DNA from: Candidatus Nealsoniibacteriota bacterium
Lineage (GTDB): Bacteria; Patescibacteriota; Minisyncoccia; Minisyncoccales; PWPS01
Length of the DNA stretch: 8,701 nt
Assembly: GCA_003554915.1 (NCBI GenBank)
Contig: PWHM01000076.1
Coordinates: forward strand, 1-8,701
Direction: 5' to 3'
Within the stretch, counting starts at the first letter, position 1; every line of letters begins with the position of its first letter. Made by a program: the position numbers and the translations under genes. The notes below the pieces were generated by a model. It was given only the letters and a program-made list of their open reading frames with translations, did not search any database and was not told where the DNA came from. Shown in pieces: positions 6,222 to 8,701 of this stretch.

Positions 6222-7571
6222 ATGAATCTGTTAACCAGCAAAAACGTTAATCCCACCCAAGCAATTGTACTGGGATTTCTGAGTGTCATTATTATCGGAA
6301 GTATCCTTTTAAACCTTCCTATTGCTTCAGCAGATGGTCTCAGCGTTCCCTATGTGGATGCACTTTTTACCGCAAGCTCCGCTGTTGCCGTAACCGGTCT
6401 TGTTGTTGTGGATACCGGAACCCATTGGAGTATGTTCGGACAATTGGTGATCCTGTTATTAATTCAAATCGGCGGACTGGGCTTTATGACCATGATCACC
6501 ATGTTTGCCATGATCATCGGGAAAAGAATCTCACTGAAAGAACGGTTGTTAATCCAAAGCTCCTTAAATCAAAATGACCTATCCGGAGTGGTCCGCCTAA
6601 CCAAATACATTATTATCGGGACTCTGGCCATCGAGGCCGTCGGCGCCATTTTATTATCCTTTGTTTTCATCCCGGAGCTGGGATGGGCCCAGGGTATTTG
6701 GTTTAGTATTTTCCATGCGGTTTCCGCATTTTGTAATGCAGGCTTTGATATTATTGGCGGGGGTGTCAGTTTAATGCCCTACGTGCAAAACCCTCTGGTG
6801 AACTTTACGGTATGGACATTAATCATCCTGGGAGGACTGGGTTTCACCGTAATTATTGATATGTTTTTTTATCGGAATAACCTTCGAAAATGGTCCCTAC
6901 ATACGAAGCTTGTGCTGATTATTTCCGGCCTTCTTTTACTGATCGGTTTCGTTCTTTTTCTTCTATTAGAATGGAGCAATGCAGCAACTCTGGGAGATCT
7001 CAGTATCCCCGGGAAGTTCATGGCCGCTTTTTTCCAATCGGTAACCCCGAGGACTGCGGGATTCAATACCATTGACACCGCTTCCTTAACCGACGCATCG
7101 AAGCTTCTTACGATGATTTTTATGTTTATCGGAGGCTCACCGGCATCCACTGCGGGGGGAATTAAAACCGTAACCTTTGGAATCGTACTGTTTACCATCA
7201 TTTCACAAATCCGGGGTAAATACGATACGGAAGTTTTTCATCGCCGGATTCCAAGGGATAATATCAATCGAGCCCTAACCATTATGTTTATTGCACTCAT
7301 TTTAATAATTACCATAACCATGATCCTCAGCATTATAGAGACCGGAAACACCTTTATGGAAACCATTTTTGAAACCCCCTCGGCTTTCGGTACTGTCGGA
7401 CTTTCTCTTGGAATTACACCGTCCCTAAGCACTGTTGGAAAAGTCATGATATCCGTCCTGATGTTTATGGGCAGGGTAGGCCCCTTTACCGTTGCTTTAG
7501 CGTTGGCGAAATCCACCCATAAGAATCAAGGAAAGATCCGTTATCCTGAAGATAAGGTAATTATCGGATAA
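6222..7571 (+). CDS. ktrB: KtrB potassium uptake channel subunit
   Basis: The 449-residue protein is the membrane subunit of a Ktr-type potassium transporter, usually a sodium-stimulated dimer sitting on a KtrA octamer. Homology to Bacillus KtrB is evident along the whole length: PTQAIVLGF at the start, the long IQIGGLGFMT stretch after the first repeat, and IRYPEDKVIIG as the exact C-terminal end. Filter glycines are G59 (VTGLVVVDTG), G174 (CNAGF), G280 (PRTAGFN) and G393 (GTVGLSLG). The gating loop is GGSPASTAGGIK (304-315), and the last-repeat Arg is R418 (FMGRVG). The length matches the family (about 445). The shorter N-terminus, lacking the additional helices of TrkH, separates it from the trkH product upstream. 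GTG 6207 or 6210 would lengthen it by 4-5 residues. ktrA follows after 37 bp, the reverse of the ktrA-ktrB order of Bacillus subtilis. Confidence 0.95.
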   Translation: MNLLTSKNVNPTQAIVLGFLSVIIIGSILLNLPIASADGLSVPYVDALFTASSAVAVTGLVVVDTGTHWSMFGQLVILLLIQIGGLGFMTMITMFAMIIGKRISLKERLLIQSSLNQNDLSGVVRLTKYIIIGTLAIEAVGAILLSFVFIPELGWAQGIWFSIFHAVSAFCNAGFDIIGGGVSLMPYVQNPLVNFTVWTLIILGGLGFTVIIDMFFYRNNLRKWSLHTKLVLIISGLLLLIGFVLFLLLEWSNAATLGDLSIPGKFMAAFFQSVTPRTAGFNTIDTASLTDASKLLTMIFMFIGGSPASTAGGIKTVTFGIVLFTIISQIRGKYDTEVFHRRIPRDNINRALTIMFIALILIITITMILSIIETGNTFMETIFETPSAFGTVGLSLGITPSLSTVGKVMISVLMFMGRVGPFTVALALAKSTHKNQGKIRYPEDKVIIG

Positions 7572-7608
7572 GTTTGTAATTTAAATTAACTATTGAAGGA
7601 GTGATGAT

Positions 7609-8256
7609 ATGAGACAATTTGTAGTGATCGGCTGTGGTCGTTTCGGTGGTAGTGTGGCAAAGTCGCTGTCCAAGCTGGGTCATGATGTACTGGCCATCGA
7701 TAAGGATGAAAAAATAGTACAAAACATATCCGAACATGTTACCCATGCCGTAGTTTCCAGCGGGACTGATGAGCAGGCCTTACATTCTTTGGGGATTAAA
7801 AACTTTGATGTGGCCATTGTATCAATCGGTACGGATATTCAAACCTCGATTTTAGCAACCTTGATTGTTAAAGAGGCCGGTATTGATTATGTCGTAGCAA
7901 AAGCCCAAGGCAATCTCCATGCCAAGGTACTCTACAAAATCGGAGCGGATCGTGTGGTTTTCCCTGAACGGGAAATGGGTGAAAGAGTCGCCCACAATCT
8001 TGTGGCCCATAACATTATCGACTATATCGAACTCTCCAAAGATTACAGCATCATGGAACTGGAAGTTCCAAAAAATTGGATAGGCAAGAGCCTGATCGAT
8101 TTGGATCTTAGAGTAAAGCACGGCATTAACGTCATGGCCATCAAACATGACGAGGAGATCAATATCTCTCCCGCAGCAGAAGATGAGCTTGATATTAATG
8201 ATGTTTTAGTGGTTATCGGCCATGTAAAGGATTTAGGTAAGATTCAGGATCTTTAA
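7609..8256 (+). CDS. ktrA: KtrA, RCK gating subunit of the Ktr potassium transporter
   Basis: This 215-residue cytosolic protein forms the regulatory ring under KtrB. RCK_N (1-130) has GCGRFGG with G8, G10, R11 and G13, and D31 in LAIDKD. E120 in FPEREMG matches by alignment the dimer-interface glutamate of Bacillus KtrA (E125 there) that coordinates a cation near the bound ATP, and R11 matches the arginine near the ATP gamma-phosphate. RCK_C (about 140-215) contains DLDLRVKHGINVMAIK, the region that in Staphylococcus and Bacillus KtrA binds c-di-AMP, so inhibition by c-di-AMP is likely by homology. All nucleotide residues are intact, unlike the long TrkA upstream. AAGGAG at 7596-7601 sits 7 bases before the ATG. 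The gene ends 13 bp before a long terminator hairpin. Confidence 0.95.
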   Translation: MRQFVVIGCGRFGGSVAKSLSKLGHDVLAIDKDEKIVQNISEHVTHAVVSSGTDEQALHSLGIKNFDVAIVSIGTDIQTSILATLIVKEAGIDYVVAKAQGNLHAKVLYKIGADRVVFPEREMGERVAHNLVAHNIIDYIELSKDYSIMELEVPKNWIGKSLIDLDLRVKHGINVMAIKHDEEINISPAAEDELDINDVLVVIGHVKDLGKIQDL

Positions 8257-8260
8257 TTCG

Positions 8261-8329
8261 AAAAAAAATGACTAGGCATTTGACCGTCGGTTTATGATAA
8301 CCCCGGTCAATAACCTAGTCTTTATTTTT
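8261..8329. terminator. Bidirectional intrinsic terminator between ktrA and the SNF2 helicase gene
   Basis: An outer stem GACTAGG/CCTAGTC (8270-8276 with 8314-8320), a short internal loop, an inner stem TTGACCG/CGGTCAA (8280-8286 with 8304-8310) and an apical GGTT/AACC (8289-8292 with 8299-8302) form one long hairpin. It is followed by TTTATTTTT (8321-8329) and preceded by eight A residues (8261-8268). T-rich tails on both strands suit a terminator shared by the convergent ktrA and helicase transcripts. Confidence 0.88.
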
Positions 8330-8348
8330 GTACAAGTGTTTTGTTACA

Positions 8349-8701
8349 CTATATTTCCAGTAAATCCAGTAACTCTTCTTTACTGAACTTTGATATCATG
8401 GTTTCTCCCTTTTGTATTACCTGATCGATGATGGCTTTTTTTTGCTCCTGGATTAGATGGATTTTCTCTTCTACGGTTCCCCTGGCAATCAGTTTGGTCA
8501 CCTGAACCATTTTTTTCTGTCCGATGCGGTGGGCCCGGTCCGTGGCTTGATTTTCCACGGCGGGATTCCACCAGGGATCCAAATGAATGACCATATCTGC
8601 AGAAGTTAAATTGAGCCCTGTGCCTCCCGCTTTTAAAGAAATTAAAAATATGGGCACTTCCCCTTTATTAAAGGTTTTAACCAAGTCCCCCCGCTGATCC
8701 A
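8349..8701 (-). CDS. SNF2-family DEAD/DEAH-box helicase, C-terminal end, cut by the window edge
   Basis: About 116 C-terminal residues of a larger protein are visible on the minus strand, ending in TAG at 8351-8349. The stretch [16 protein letters not shown] is helicase motif V, and [11 protein letters not shown] is motif VI with its arginine finger; [11 protein letters not shown] between them is characteristic of SNF2/SWI2 ATPases. The C-terminal tail ([12 protein letters not shown] and onwards) is the typical helical extension of bacterial Snf2-like proteins. Family members are usually 900-1100 residues and act as ATP-driven DNA translocases; cellular roles in bacteria are mostly undefined (the best known is RapA, which binds RNA polymerase). 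The frame is open to the window edge. It is convergent with ktrA and probably unrelated to potassium transport. Confidence 0.93.
   Translation of the reverse strand, partial: DQRGDLVKTFNKGEVPIFLISLKAGGTGLNLTSADMVIHLDPWWNPAVENQATDRAHRIGQKKMVQVTKLIARGTVEEKIHLIQEQKKAIIDQVIQKGETMISKFSKEELLDLLEI

Noticed and set aside
1..8701. Mobile elements, CRISPR arrays, tRNA or rRNA genes
   Set aside because: No transposase, direct-repeat array, attachment site or structural RNA gene was seen on either strand; base composition looks uniform across the operon.

Overview
The window is a potassium-uptake island from what looks like a low-to-moderate G+C Gram-positive bacterium, most likely a clostridium-type Firmicute. 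This is an inference from the strong AAGGAGG-type ribosome binding sites, very tight gene packing, Bacillus-like KtrB and KtrA proteins, and a DUF1049/LapA-like membrane protein. The exact taxon cannot be fixed from the sequence alone.

Layout. Positions 1-220 (minus strand) hold the start of a LapA-domain membrane protein that runs off the left edge. A divergent intergenic region (221-553) carries a good extended -10 promoter facing right. Six very tightly packed plus-strand genes follow (554-6066): a membrane sensor histidine kinase (4-helix-type outer sensor, HAMP, PAS, HisKA, HATPase); a stand-alone CheY-like receiver; a receiver fused to TPR repeats; a short TrkA consisting of an RCK_N domain only; a longer TrkA with RCK_N and RCK_C; and the TrkH potassium channel/transporter subunit. 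After a 155-bp gap with its own promoter of the same design come ktrB and ktrA (6222-8256), a second, Ktr-type potassium transporter with its gating ring. A long stem-loop (8270-8329) with an A-tract on one side and T-tract on the other ends ktrA and probably also the convergent minus-strand gene, the C-terminal end of a SNF2-family helicase (8349-8701), cut by the right edge.

How it may work together. Two potassium transporters of the same superfamily (TrkH and KtrB), with three RCK-type cytosolic regulators, sit beside a two-component system in which neither response regulator has a DNA-binding domain. The first five genes lead directly into trkH with gaps of 0-15 bp, so the signalling proteins are very probably co-translated with the Trk subunits. 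The most notable points are: (1) a kinase plus receiver plus receiver-TPR module with no transcriptional output, which suggests control of transport by protein contact; (2) a split TrkA pair in which the short protein keeps the canonical nucleotide-binding residues but has no RCK_C, while the long one has RCK_C but has lost the key nucleotide-binding residues; and (3) a shared promoter architecture, with a near-identical C-rich box upstream, in front of both the Trk and the Ktr transcription units.
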